From Sphaerotilus mobilis (GTDB lineage: Bacteria; Pseudomonadota; Gammaproteobacteria; Burkholderiales; Burkholderiaceae_C), in contig NZ_SGWV01000010.1 of assembly GCF_004216565.1 (NCBI RefSeq), positions 186,001-250,000 of the forward strand: 64,000 bases of DNA. Direction: 5' to 3'. Each line of letters opens with the position of its first letter. Position 1 is the first letter of the stretch. Under the pieces are notes generated by a model. That model worked only from the letters and a program-made list of their open reading frames with translations. It was not told where the DNA came from and did no database searches. Position numbers and translations under genes: made by a program. This document shows, piece by piece, positions 1 through 8,198 of the stretch.

Positions 1-1
1 C

Positions 2-118
2 GTCTTCGCGGCCGCACCGCAAGCCGGCGGCGGTGGCCGCGAGGAAGGCTCGATGCTGGGCGGCCTGGCCGCTGGCGGCCTGCTCGGCGGCATCCTGGGC
101 GGCGGCGACGACGACTGA
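2..118 (+). CDS. C-terminal fragment of a glycine-rich protein
   Basis: The reading frame is open from the left edge and ends at TGA 116-118, so only the last 38 residues are visible. They are Gly/Ala/Leu-rich (GGLAAGGLLGGILGGG) and end in three aspartates. Such tails occur in several unrelated small envelope-associated proteins, so no function can be assigned. The start and any upstream domain lie outside the window. A GC-rich self-complementary stretch of CCCGGG units follows at about 125-150, before the convergent stress-protein gene; it could fold but has no U-tract. Confidence 0.5.
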   Translation, partial: VFAAAPQAGGGGREEGSMLGGLAAGGLLGGILGGGDDD

Positions 119-152
119 CCCGGACCTCGGTCCGGGCCCGGGCCCGGGCCGC

Positions 153-587
153 TCAGCGCACCACGAGGACCGGCACGGTGCTGTGGGTCAGCACCTTCTG
201 GGTCTCGCTGCCCAGCAACAGGGCTGCGACGCCGCGGCGGCCGTGCGAGGCCATGACGATCAGGTCGCAACCCTGGCCCTTGCCGAAGTCGATGATGGCT
301 TCCCAAGGGTGCAAGGCCTCGATCGAGGCGGCGGTGCAGGTCACGCCGGCGGCCGAGCAGGCGTCCTTGACCAGTTGCAGATGCTTGACGGCGATGCGCT
401 CCTGCGAGTCGTAGAACTCCTGCGGCGGCACCGGCTGCATCTCGGTGATGGCGCTGTAGGGGAAGGGTTCCTTGACGGCCAGCGTGCAGACCTCCGCGCC
501 CGTCAGCTTGGCGAGTTGCACGGCGTTGGCGACGGCCTTGGCGGTGATGTCCGAACCGTCGGTGGGAACCAGGATGCGCTTGTACAT
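153..587 (-). CDS. Universal stress protein, UspA family
   Basis: This is a 144-residue single-domain Usp protein, the normal length for a stand-alone member. The N-terminus (KRILVPTDGSD) is the first beta strand with the nucleotide-contacting Asp. The C-terminal loop ASHG-9x-GS, followed by VPVLVVR, is the ATP-binding signature, with Ala in place of the first Gly as in many family members. Usp proteins are cytoplasmic ATP-binding factors induced by starvation or low oxygen; their biochemical role is rarely known. GGAGG lies five bases before the ATG, which fixes the start. A perfect palindrome containing an Fnr-like box sits about 76 bases upstream, suggesting oxygen- or redox-linked induction. 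Confidence 0.93.
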   Translation of the reverse strand: MYKRILVPTDGSDITAKAVANAVQLAKLTGAEVCTLAVKEPFPYSAITEMQPVPPQEFYDSQERIAVKHLQLVKDACSAAGVTCTAASIEALHPWEAIIDFGKGQGCDLIVMASHGRRGVAALLLGSETQKVLTHSTVPVLVVR

Positions 588-629
588 GTGACCTCCGATG
601 CGGCATGGGGAAGGTGCCGCGACAGGGTC

Positions 630-675
630 ATGATGCGCCGCCGGATCCCAAGCGGCTTGACCATGGTCAAGCCGC
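630..675 (-). promoter_or_regulatory. Candidate Crp/Fnr-type promoter of the stress-protein gene
   Basis: Positions 652-675 are a perfect 24-base palindrome. Its core, TTGAC-CATG-GTCAA at 657-670, differs from the Fnr/Anr consensus TTGAT-N4-ATCAA by one base in each arm. A -10-like CATCAT lies on the minus strand at 630-635, centred 31 bases from the palindrome centre. That is the spacing of a class II Fnr-activated promoter, where the site is centred near -41.5. Assignment to a particular Crp/Fnr regulator is inference. Confidence 0.5.
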
Positions 676-719
676 AGCCATGCGGGTGTGGCCGATCCAC
701 TGGGCGATCAGCCGGGCGA

Positions 720-1613
720 TCAGCCGGGTGCGGCGCCGCGCGCGATCGGGCGCTGCGGCTGGCTGCACCACTCGCTCCAGGAGCCGGCATAGAGGCGCGA
801 TCCCGGCAGGCCGGCCAGCGTCATCGCCAGCAGGTTGTGGCAGGCGGTGACGCCCGAGCCGCACTGGTGCACGACCTGGTCGGGCAAGCGGCCGGCCAGC
901 AAGGGCTCGAAGGCGGCGCGCAGGGCCTCGGCCGGCAGGAAACGGCCGCTGGCGTCGAGGTTCTGGCCGAAGGGCCGGTTGAGGGCGCCGGGAATGTGGC
1001 CGGCCACCGGGTCCAGCGCCTCGACCTCGCCGCGATAGCGCTCGGGCGCACGGGCGTCGATCAGCACGGCGTCGGCTCGTCCGATGCGTGACTGGACCGT
1101 CTCGGCATCGACCCAGGCCATGCCCGGCTCAGCCGGCAGCGGGTAAGCGCCCAGGTCGGCAACGTCGGCGGCCGGACCCGTGGCCAACGCACCCCCGGCG
1201 GATTGCCACGCCGCCAGTCCGCCGTCGAGCAGCAGGACCGGCCCGTGGCCGAGCCACTTCAGCAGCCACCAGGCGCGGGCCGCGTACATGCCGCCGTGGG
1301 CGTCGTAGAGGACCACCGTGGTCTGCGGGCCGACACCGTGGCGGCCGAAGGTCGCGGCCACGCGTGCCATCGACGGCAGCGGATGCCGACCGCCGCACAG
1401 CGCGCTGGCATCGCCCTTCGCGCCCAGGTCGTGGTCCAGGTGCAGGTAGCCGGCACCGGGGATGTGGCCGGCGAGGAAGGCCTCCTGGCCGGCGTCCGGC
1501 CGCATCAGGTCGAAGCGGCAGTCGAACACCCGCAGGGACGGGCCCGCCGGCAGGGCGAGCAGGTCGGCGGCGGTGATCAGCACAGCGGGGTTGAGCGTCG
1601 GCGTCGTGGTCAT
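720..1613 (-). CDS. sseA: 3-mercaptopyruvate sulfurtransferase (two rhodanese domains)
   Basis: This 297-residue protein has the tandem rhodanese layout. The inactive domain spans about 10-140 (FDCRFDL, AGHIPGA, LYDAHGG) and the catalytic domain about 165-285. The active-site loop is CGSGVTA with Cys251 as the persulfide-carrying nucleophile; CG(S/T)GVTA is typical of mercaptopyruvate rather than thiosulfate sulfurtransferases. The enzyme moves sulfur from 3-mercaptopyruvate to cyanide or other thiophiles, in cysteine catabolism and sulfide/cyanide handling. It starts at ATG 1613, lies 34 bases downstream of the exporter gene and is probably co-transcribed with it. It is upstream of the usp gene on the same strand, but usp appears to have its own promoter. 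Confidence 0.9.
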   Translation of the reverse strand: MTTTPTLNPAVLITAADLLALPAGPSLRVFDCRFDLMRPDAGQEAFLAGHIPGAGYLHLDHDLGAKGDASALCGGRHPLPSMARVAATFGRHGVGPQTTVVLYDAHGGMYAARAWWLLKWLGHGPVLLLDGGLAAWQSAGGALATGPAADVADLGAYPLPAEPGMAWVDAETVQSRIGRADAVLIDARAPERYRGEVEALDPVAGHIPGALNRPFGQNLDASGRFLPAEALRAAFEPLLAGRLPDQVVHQCGSGVTACHNLLAMTLAGLPGSRLYAGSWSEWCSQPQRPIARGAAPG

Positions 1614-1647
1614 CGTCAGGGCCCAGGGTCACAGGTTGAGAGGGACG

Positions 1648-2565
1648 TCACTCGATCTCGGGCGCCAGCGTGTCGGGCCCGCGATCGGTCTTCTGGCGGT
1701 CGTGCCGCAGCCGTGCGGCGGCGATGCCGGCGGCCACGATCAGCAACATGCCGGCCACCGACATCAGATGCACCGGGTCACCAAACAGCAGCACGCTGTA
1801 GACGAAGGCAAAGGCGATGCCCAGGTACTGCAGGCTGGCGTTGACCAGGGGCTTGCCGATCGCGTAGGCGCGGGTCATCAGCAGTTGCGCGGCGGTCGCG
1901 AACAGGCCCACCGCCAGCAGCGCCAGCGCGCCCTGCCAGGTGTGGGCATGGAAGGTGTCGGTGACGGCGGTGAGCAAGCCGCCAGCCACCATGCCCGCCA
2001 AGGAGAAGTAGAAAACCACGCGGGCCTCGGGCTCGCCGGCCCGCCCGAGCGCGCTGACCTGCAGGTAGGCCATCGCCGACAACATGCCCGACAGCAGCCC
2101 GATCAGGCCGTGCCAGAGCTGCGAGGCCTCGATGGTGGGACGCAGGATCAGCGCCACGCCGCAGAAGCCGGCCAGCGCGGTCAGCACCAGCCGGCCGTCG
2201 ATGCGCTGGCCGCCCAGCATCACCGCACCACCGATCAGGAAGACGGCCATCCAGATCGACGACATGTAGTTCAACGTCATCGCGGTGGCCAGCGGCAGGC
2301 CGACGATGGCGTAGAACCACATCAGCAAGGCGCTGACGCCGCTCAGGCCGCGCCAGAAGTGCATGGCCGGCAAGGGCGTGCGCCACGAGGTGCCCTGTCG
2401 ATGCATCAGCAGCGCCATCAGCGACATGCCGATGACGCCGCGGTACATCACGATCTCGCTGCTGCCGTACGACGCAGCCGCGAGCTTGACCGCCACGCCC
2501 ATGCTGGCGAAGAGGAAGGCCGCGCTGACCATCATCAGCGTCGGCGACGGCGCGCGGCGTGGCAT
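1648..2565 (-). CDS. DMT-superfamily (EamA) membrane transporter
   Basis: A roughly 305-residue integral membrane protein with about ten hydrophobic segments arranged as two EamA repeats (about 10-135 and 150-285). The first begins near MMVSAAFLFASMGVAVKLAA and the second near GLIGLLSGMLSAMAYLQVSAL. Family members are exporters of amino acids, metabolites or drugs; the substrate cannot be read from sequence. I use ATG 2565 because it lies 12 bases after the stop of the Rieske gene; a longer frame to 2616 would overlap that gene and adds a non-membrane leader. Short intergenic distances suggest an operon with the Rieske gene and sseA. Confidence 0.85.
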   Translation of the reverse strand: MPRRAPSPTLMMVSAAFLFASMGVAVKLAAASYGSSEIVMYRGVIGMSLMALLMHRQGTSWRTPLPAMHFWRGLSGVSALLMWFYAIVGLPLATAMTLNYMSSIWMAVFLIGGAVMLGGQRIDGRLVLTALAGFCGVALILRPTIEASQLWHGLIGLLSGMLSAMAYLQVSALGRAGEPEARVVFYFSLAGMVAGGLLTAVTDTFHAHTWQGALALLAVGLFATAAQLLMTRAYAIGKPLVNASLQYLGIAFAFVYSVLLFGDPVHLMSVAGMLLIVAAGIAAARLRHDRQKTDRGPDTLAPEIE

Positions 2566-2576
2566 CGGCTCGGTGC

Positions 2577-3731
2577 TCAGTCGCTCACCGCATCGCCCAT
2601 CTGGCGCCGGTACCACTCATGGAAGTGCTGCATGCCGTCTTCCATCGGGCTCTGGTAGGGGCCGACCTCGTTGTCGCCGCGTTTCATCAGGGCCTTGCGC
2701 CCGGCATCCATGCGCTCGGCAATCTCGTCGTCCTCGATGCAGGTCTCCATGTAGGCGGCACGTTGCGCGTCGACATAGTCACGCTCGAAGGCGGCGATCT
2801 CCTCGGGGTAGTAGAACTCCACCGTGTTGAGCGTCTGCTCCGGGCTGATCGGGTGCAAGGTCGAGACCGTCAGCACGTTGGGATACCACTCCACCATGAT
2901 GTGCGGGTAGTAGGTCAGCCAGATCGCGCCGTGCTTCGGGGCCACGCCGTCCTGGAAGCGCATGACCTGGTCGTGCCAGCGCTCGTAGACCGGCGAGCCG
3001 GGCTTGCCCAGCGCCTTGCCGGCTCCCTGGGCCACACCCACCGTCTGCACCGAATACTCGCGACCCATCTCCCAGCGCAGGTCTTCGCAGGTGACGAAGT
3101 TGCCCAGGCCGGGGTGGAAGGGACCGACGTGGTAGTCCTCCAGGTAGACCTCGATGAAGGTCTTCCAGTTGTACTGGCACAGGTGCTGCTCGACGTGGTC
3201 GAACACGTAGCCGTCGAAGCACAGCTCGGCGCGCGGGCCGATCGAACCGAGTTCGGCCTCGATGTCACGGCCGTTGTCCTCGAAGACCATGCCGTTCCAC
3301 GTGCGCACCGGGTAGTTGCGCAGGTTCAGGCAGGGGTCCTCGCGGAAATGCGGCGCGCCGATCAGCTGCCCGTCCAGACCATAGGTCCAGCGGTGCAGCG
3401 GGCAGACGATGTTCGAGCCGGTCTGGCCGCGACCCTTGAGCATCACGGCCTGGCGGTGTCGACAGACGTTGGAGATCAGCTCCACGCCTTGCGGGGTGCG
3501 GACCAGCGCACGGCCTTCGCCCTCATGGGCCAGCGCGTGGTAGTCGCCAACCCGGGGCACCATCAGCTCATGCCCCAGGTAACGCGGGGCGGAGGGAAAG
3601 ATCTGTCGCATCTCCTTGTCAAAAAGTGCCTGGTCGAAATGCGACGTGACCGGCAACTGCGTGCGACTTCTCTTCAGAGCTTCCAACGTGATGCTCAGGT
3701 CGGACATGATCCCCAGGATCTCCAAGTGCAT
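2577..3731 (-). CDS. Rieske [2Fe-2S] aromatic-ring-hydroxylating oxygenase, alpha-subunit-like
   Basis: A protein of 376-384 residues. The N-terminal Rieske domain has CRHR and CPLHRW as its two ligand pairs. The C-terminal catalytic domain has EDYHVGPFHPG, providing the two histidines (H-x4-H) of the mononuclear iron site. This is the layout of ring-hydroxylating dioxygenase alpha subunits and of related demethylases. No beta subunit, ferredoxin or reductase gene is adjacent, so electrons must come from elsewhere and the substrate is unknown. Two starts are possible: ATG 3731, or ATG 3707 (MSDLSITLE), which has purine-rich GGAG/GGGG before it and may be the true one. Confidence 0.87.
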   Translation of the reverse strand: MHLEILGIMSDLSITLEALKRSRTQLPVTSHFDQALFDKEMRQIFPSAPRYLGHELMVPRVGDYHALAHEGEGRALVRTPQGVELISNVCRHRQAVMLKGRGQTGSNIVCPLHRWTYGLDGQLIGAPHFREDPCLNLRNYPVRTWNGMVFEDNGRDIEAELGSIGPRAELCFDGYVFDHVEQHLCQYNWKTFIEVYLEDYHVGPFHPGLGNFVTCEDLRWEMGREYSVQTVGVAQGAGKALGKPGSPVYERWHDQVMRFQDGVAPKHGAIWLTYYPHIMVEWYPNVLTVSTLHPISPEQTLNTVEFYYPEEIAAFERDYVDAQRAAYMETCIEDDEIAERMDAGRKALMKRGDNEVGPYQSPMEDGMQHFHEWYRRQMGDAVSD

Positions 3732-3963
3732 GTCGAACCACCACCCCAGACGGCCCAGGCTTGGACGATGTCACCGCTGCGGACGCGTTCAGCCGGCCTT
3801 GAGCACCTTGAGGTGCCGCAGGCGCGGGCAGGGCGGGCGTTGCGGGGGGCCGGGGTGGGCGGACGCCCAAGGCCAGTCAGAAATTGTAGCCGGGGGGGTC
3901 GATGCAAGGGCCACCGCCTAGAATCTGCGGCTCCGCTGACCGACCCAGAGCCCCCGAAGCACC

Positions 3964-4200
3964 ATGCCCCAGAGCGCGCCTCCGTCGACCGATCCGGCCC
4001 ATTACGAGGCTGCGCTGCAAGAGCTGGAACAGCTCGTCACCCGCATGGAAAGTGCCCAGATGCCGCTGGACCAGTTGCTCGAAAGCTACAAGCGCGGCGC
4101 CGTGCTGCTGGCCTTCTGCAAGACCCGGCTGGAGGCCGTCGAACAGCAGGTGCAGGTGCTCGAAGCCGGCCAGCTCAAGCCCTGGAGTGATGCGGCATGA
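3964..4200 (+). CDS. xseB: Exodeoxyribonuclease VII small subunit
   Basis: A 78-residue protein with the XseB pattern: [17 protein letters not shown], a Pro-Leu-containing turn ([13 protein letters not shown]), then a long helix ending in a short tail. XseB binds the large subunit XseA to form ExoVII, which degrades single-stranded DNA in mismatch and damage repair. xseA is not in the window, as is normal. The gene leads an operon, since its TGA overlaps the ATG of ispA (ATGA). A -10-like TAGAAT at 3919-3924 lies 40 bases upstream without an obvious -35. The xseB-ispA-dxs order is widespread in proteobacteria. Confidence 0.93.
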   Translation: MPQSAPPSTDPAHYEAALQELEQLVTRMESAQMPLDQLLESYKRGAVLLAFCKTRLEAVEQQVQVLEAGQLKPWSDAA

Positions 4201-5099
4201 GCACGACCGATCAGGGCCTTGATGTCGAAGCCTGGATGCTGGCTTGCCTGAGCGAGGTCGAGACCGAGCTGGGCCGTCACGTGGTCGCCGAGGCACCGGC
4301 CGGTCTCGGGCAGGCGATGCGCTACGGCGTGCTGGACGGCGGCAAACGCCTGCGTCCGCTGCTGGTGCTGGCCGCCTCGCACAGCGTCGACGGCGATCCG
4401 GCTGCCGCCATGCTGGCAGCCTGCTCGGTCGAGCTGATCCATGCCTATTCGCTGATCCACGACGACATGCCCTGCATGGACAACGACGTGCTGCGCCGGG
4501 GCAAGCCCACCGTGCACGTGCAGTTCGGCGAAGCCCAGGCCATGCTGGCCGGCGACGCGATGCAGGCGCTTGCCTTCGAGGTGCTGACCCCTGCAGACGG
4601 CCGGATCGATCCGGCCCTGCAGGCGCGCCTGTGCAGCTTGCTGGCGCGCGCCTCGGGCGTGCTGGGCATGGCCGGTGGCCAAGCCATCGACCTGGCCCAT
4701 GTCGGCAAGCCGATGGGCGAGGTCGACCTTCAGGACATGCATGCGCGCAAGACCGGCGCCCTGTTGCAGGCCAGCGTGCTGATGGGCGCGGCCTGTGGTC
4801 AGACCACACCGGTGCAATGGCAGGCCCTGTCGGACTACGGCGCCGCGATCGGCCTGGCCTTTCAGGTGGTCGACGACATCCTCGATGTCACCCAGGCCTC
4901 CGAGATGCTGGGCAAGACCGCCGGCAAGGACGCCGATCAGAACAAGCCCACCTACGTCTCGCTGCTTGGCCTGGACGGCGCCCGCGCCCGTGCCCGGCTG
5001 CTGCATGCCCAGGCCCGCGATGCGTTGGACCGCGCCGGCCTGGTCGACGCGACCCGACTGCGCTGGCTGGCCGACCGGCTGGTCGACCGCGAGAACTGA
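4197..5099 (+). CDS. ispA: Farnesyl diphosphate synthase (geranyltranstransferase)
   Basis: A 300-residue all-helical prenyltransferase, the usual length for bacterial IspA. The first Asp-rich motif is DDMPCMDND (DDx4D, residues about 87-95) and the second is DDILD (about 226-230); both bind Mg2+-diphosphate. GGKRLRPLL near residue 50 and the FQVVDD stretch match family positions. It condenses IPP with DMAPP and geranyl diphosphate to give C15 farnesyl diphosphate for ubiquinone, undecaprenol and hopanoid-type lipids. It overlaps xseB by four bases and is followed after six bases by dxs, which supplies the precursors. Confidence 0.95.
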   Translation: MSTTDQGLDVEAWMLACLSEVETELGRHVVAEAPAGLGQAMRYGVLDGGKRLRPLLVLAASHSVDGDPAAAMLAACSVELIHAYSLIHDDMPCMDNDVLRRGKPTVHVQFGEAQAMLAGDAMQALAFEVLTPADGRIDPALQARLCSLLARASGVLGMAGGQAIDLAHVGKPMGEVDLQDMHARKTGALLQASVLMGAACGQTTPVQWQALSDYGAAIGLAFQVVDDILDVTQASEMLGKTAGKDADQNKPTYVSLLGLDGARARARLLHAQARDALDRAGLVDATRLRWLADRLVDREN

Positions 5100-5105
5100 G
5101 ACCCC

Positions 5106-7067
5106 ATGCCGCCCTCGCTTCCGATGACCGCCAACTACCCGCTGCTCAACCGCATCCAGACGCCCAGCGACTTGCGCGCCCTCGGCCGAGCCGAACTGCC
5201 GCAGCTCGCGCTGGAACTGCGCGACTTCATCCTGCAGAGCGTCTCGCGCACCGGCGGGCACCTGTCGTCCAACCTCGGCACGGTCGAGCTGACGATCGCG
5301 CTGCACTACGTCTTCGACACGCCCGAGGACCGGCTGGTCTGGGACGTCGGCCACCAGACCTATCCGCACAAGGTCCTGACCGGCCGGCGTGATCGCATGC
5401 ACACGCTGCGCCAGCTGGGTGGCCTGAGCGGCTTTCCCCGGCGTGACGAGAGCGATTACGACACCTTCGGCACGGCGCACTCGTCGACGTCCATCTCCGC
5501 TGCGCTGGGCATGGCGCTGGGCGCCCAGCAAAAGGGCGAGAAGCGGCATGCGGTGGCCATCATCGGCGACGGCGCGATGACCGCCGGCATGGCCTTCGAG
5601 GCGCTCAACAACGGCGGCATGCCACATGCTGGCCGGGTGCCCAACCTGCTGGTGGTGCTCAACGACAACGACATGTCGATCAGCCCGCCGGTGGGTGCGC
5701 TCAACAAATACCTCGCCCGGCTGATGAGCGGCAAGTTCTACACCGCTGCGCGCGAAGGCGCCAAGCAGGTGCTCAAGAACGCACCGCCGCTGTTCGAGCT
5801 GGCCCGGCGCTTCGAGGAACACGCCAAGGGCATGGTCGTGCCCGGCACGATCTTCGAGGAGTTCGGCTTCAACTACGTCGGCCCGATCGACGGCCATGAC
5901 CTGGACGCGCTGATTCCCACACTGGAGAACCTGCGCGACAAGCCCGGCGCCCAGTTCCTGCATGTCGTGACCAAGAAGGGCTACGGCTACAAGCTGGCCG
6001 AGGCCGATCCGATCGCCTACCACGGCCCCGGCAAGTTCGACCCGCAGATCGGCCTGGTCAAGCCGGCTGCCGCGCCCAAGCCGACCTTCACCCAGGTCTT
6101 CGGCCAGTGGCTGTGCGACATGGCGGCAGCCGACCCGCGCCTGGTGGCGATCACCCCGGCGATGCGCGAGGGCTCGGGCATGGTCGAGTTCCACAAGCGC
6201 TACCCCGAGCGCTACCACGACGTCGGCATCGCCGAGCAGCACGCCGTGACCTTTGCCGCCGGCCTGGCCTGCGAAGGACTCAAGCCGGTGGTGGCGATCT
6301 ACTCCACCTTCCTGCAGCGGGCCTATGACCAGCTGATCCACGATGTCGCGCTGCAGAACCTGCCGATGGTGTTCGCGCTGGACCGCGCCGGCCTGGTCGG
6401 GGCCGATGGCGCCACCCATGCCGGCGCCTACGACATCGCCTTCGTGCGCTGCATCCCGAACCTGGCCATGCTCACGCCCGCCGACGAGGCCGAGACCCGC
6501 CGCGCGCTGAGCACCGCCCACGCCCACGACGGCCCGGTCGCCGTGCGCTACCCGCGTGGCAGCGGGGCCGGCGTGGCGGCGACGGCCGACCTGGACACCC
6601 TGCCCTGGGGTCAGGGCGAAATCCGGCGCGAGATCCAAGGTGAAGACCGCGCCAATGGTGGCCACGCCGGCCAGCCACGGATCGCCATCCTGGCCTTCGG
6701 CCCGCTGCTCTACCCGGCGCTCGAAGCCGGCGCCAAGCTGGACGCCACCGTCGCCAACATGCGCTTCGTCAAGCCGCTGGACACCGCCCTGGTCGAACGC
6801 CTGGCCCGCAGCCACGATGCGCTGGTCACGGTCGAGGAAGGCTGCCTGCCGGGCGGCGCCGGCAGTGCCGTGCTGGAAGCCCTGCAGGCCGCCGGCATCC
6901 AGGTGCCGGTGCTGACGCTGGGTCTGCCCGACCGTTTCATCGAACACGGCGACCCGGCCCTTTTGCTGTCCGCCTGCGGTCTGGATGCGGCCGGCATGGA
7001 AACGGCGATCCGTCGCCGCTTCCTGGGCGACAAGGCACCGCAGCTGCGCAACGTCGTCAACGGCTGA
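5106..7067 (+). CDS. dxs: 1-deoxy-D-xylulose-5-phosphate synthase
   Basis: A protein of about 650 residues with full transketolase-like architecture. The N-terminal thiamine diphosphate domain has [10 protein letters not shown] and the [16 protein letters not shown] metal/ThDP motif. The central pyrimidine domain has [17 protein letters not shown], whose Glu activates ThDP, and a C-terminal transketolase domain follows. It condenses pyruvate with glyceraldehyde-3-phosphate, the first and rate-limiting step of the MEP pathway. It is the third gene of the xseB-ispA-dxs operon. ATG 5106 and ATG 5124 ([11 protein letters not shown]) are both possible; the second matches more closely where homologues begin. 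Confidence 0.96.
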   Translation: MPPSLPMTANYPLLNRIQTPSDLRALGRAELPQLALELRDFILQSVSRTGGHLSSNLGTVELTIALHYVFDTPEDRLVWDVGHQTYPHKVLTGRRDRMHTLRQLGGLSGFPRRDESDYDTFGTAHSSTSISAALGMALGAQQKGEKRHAVAIIGDGAMTAGMAFEALNNGGMPHAGRVPNLLVVLNDNDMSISPPVGALNKYLARLMSGKFYTAAREGAKQVLKNAPPLFELARRFEEHAKGMVVPGTIFEEFGFNYVGPIDGHDLDALIPTLENLRDKPGAQFLHVVTKKGYGYKLAEADPIAYHGPGKFDPQIGLVKPAAAPKPTFTQVFGQWLCDMAAADPRLVAITPAMREGSGMVEFHKRYPERYHDVGIAEQHAVTFAAGLACEGLKPVVAIYSTFLQRAYDQLIHDVALQNLPMVFALDRAGLVGADGATHAGAYDIAFVRCIPNLAMLTPADEAETRRALSTAHAHDGPVAVRYPRGSGAGVAATADLDTLPWGQGEIRREIQGEDRANGGHAGQPRIAILAFGPLLYPALEAGAKLDATVANMRFVKPLDTALVERLARSHDALVTVEEGCLPGGAGSAVLEALQAAGIQVPVLTLGLPDRFIEHGDPALLLSACGLDAAGMETAIRRRFLGDKAPQLRNVVNG

Positions 7068-7091
7068 AGCGGCCGAGGTCGCGCGCACCGC

Positions 7092-8198
7092 TCAGCGCGC
7101 GAGTTCCGCGTCGCGCTGCGCCTTCGGCAAGGCGGCCAGCCGGCGGACCTCGGCATAGAAGGCCGGCCAGTCACGGCCGACGCGCTCGAACAGGCGCTCG
7201 AAATCAGGCACCTGCGCGTTGTAGGCGCCCAGCACGCCCAGCTGGGCGTTGTTGACGCTGGCAAACCACTCGTCATAGCCGGCATAGCCGTGCCACGGGC
7301 CGTCCGGCGCGGCCTTCAGCGCGGCATGTTCGGCCTTCAGCGCGGCCAGCGCCTCGGCCTTGCCCGCCCGCTTGTCGGCCTCGCTCGCCGGGCTGCGGTA
7401 GAGCGCCAGCAGGCGCTCGCGGGTGGCCATCGTCAGGCGGCGGAAGTCGCTGCGGCGGGCCTCGGCGGCGGCCTCGGCACGTTCGACCTTGGCGCGCAGT
7501 TCGGGGCTGGCTTCCTCGGCCAGCCACATCCGGCTGCCGATGCGTTCGACTGCCGTCGCATAGGACTCGTTGAAGACCGTGTCGCCCTCGGCAAAGGCCA
7601 ACTGGTGCGACAGCTCATGGATGATCAGGCGCGCCAGCTCCAGCTCGCTGGTGCGGGTCACGAAGGTGTTGAGCAGCGGATCGGCCAGCCAGCCATGCTG
7701 CGGCACCTTGCCCAGCGTCGAGTAGGCCGGCACGCCGTAGACAAAGGTCTCCAGCCCCTGGGCCTTCATGACTTCCGCCTCGGCGCGGGCCGGTGCCGGG
7801 TCGTAGTAGCCGCGGTAGCCGACGCAGCCCACCACCAGAAAGCACCAGGTGTGCAGGTCCAGGCTCAGCTCCGGTGCGGCGACCACGTTCCAGACCGCAT
7901 GCGGCCGGCCCAGATCGGCATAGCGGCGGTAGCTGCCGTTGTCGGGCAGGTGCAGGCGGCGGATGGCGTAGTCGCGGATCTTCTGGCTGAAGACCAGCCG
8001 GGCGCGCAGGTCGGTCGACAGGTCGGGGCGTTGCAGCACCTCGTCGACCGGCTCGGCGGCGTGGAGCAGGCGCACATGCCCCGCCGTCGACTGCCAGTAG
8101 TAGCCCAGCGTGCCGCAGCCGCTGATGCCCGCCAGCGCGGCGACAGCCAGCGTGGCGCCGGCCAGGCTCGCTGCCCATCGACGAAAGGCGGGCCTCAT
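7092..8198 (-). CDS. Predicted zinc aminopeptidase-like lipoprotein (PF10023-type)
   Basis: A 368-residue protein beginning with a lipoprotein signal (LAVAALAGISGCGTLGYYWQS), the lipobox Cys lying near residue 28. The central HELSHQ segment fits an HExxH zinc site, with a downstream NESYATAVE that could supply the third ligand. This pattern and the GYYWQ start match the predicted aminopeptidase family common in betaproteobacteria; no activity is established. The mature protein would be anchored in the periplasm. The ATG overlaps the TGA of the upstream molybdopterin oxidoreductase, so the two are translationally coupled. A much longer frame through the same stop runs antisense to real codons and is not a gene. 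Confidence 0.82.
   Translation of the reverse strand: MRPAFRRWAASLAGATLAVAALAGISGCGTLGYYWQSTAGHVRLLHAAEPVDEVLQRPDLSTDLRARLVFSQKIRDYAIRRLHLPDNGSYRRYADLGRPHAVWNVVAAPELSLDLHTWCFLVVGCVGYRGYYDPAPARAEAEVMKAQGLETFVYGVPAYSTLGKVPQHGWLADPLLNTFVTRTSELELARLIIHELSHQLAFAEGDTVFNESYATAVERIGSRMWLAEEASPELRAKVERAEAAAEARRSDFRRLTMATRERLLALYRSPASEADKRAGKAEALAALKAEHAALKAAPDGPWHGYAGYDEWFASVNNAQLGVLGAYNAQVPDFERLFERVGRDWPAFYAEVRRLAALPKAQRDAELAR

Noticed and set aside
118-152. GC-rich CCCGGG repeat as a terminator between the glycine-rich gene and usp
   Set aside because: It can pair with itself but lacks a U-tract on either strand, so it is only noted as a possible hairpin.
4086-7088. A 1000-codon minus-strand frame opposite ispA and dxs
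   Set aside because: It is antisense to two genes with clear catalytic motifs. Its composition (His/Gln/Arg/Gly) is that of a shadow frame and it has no ribosome site.
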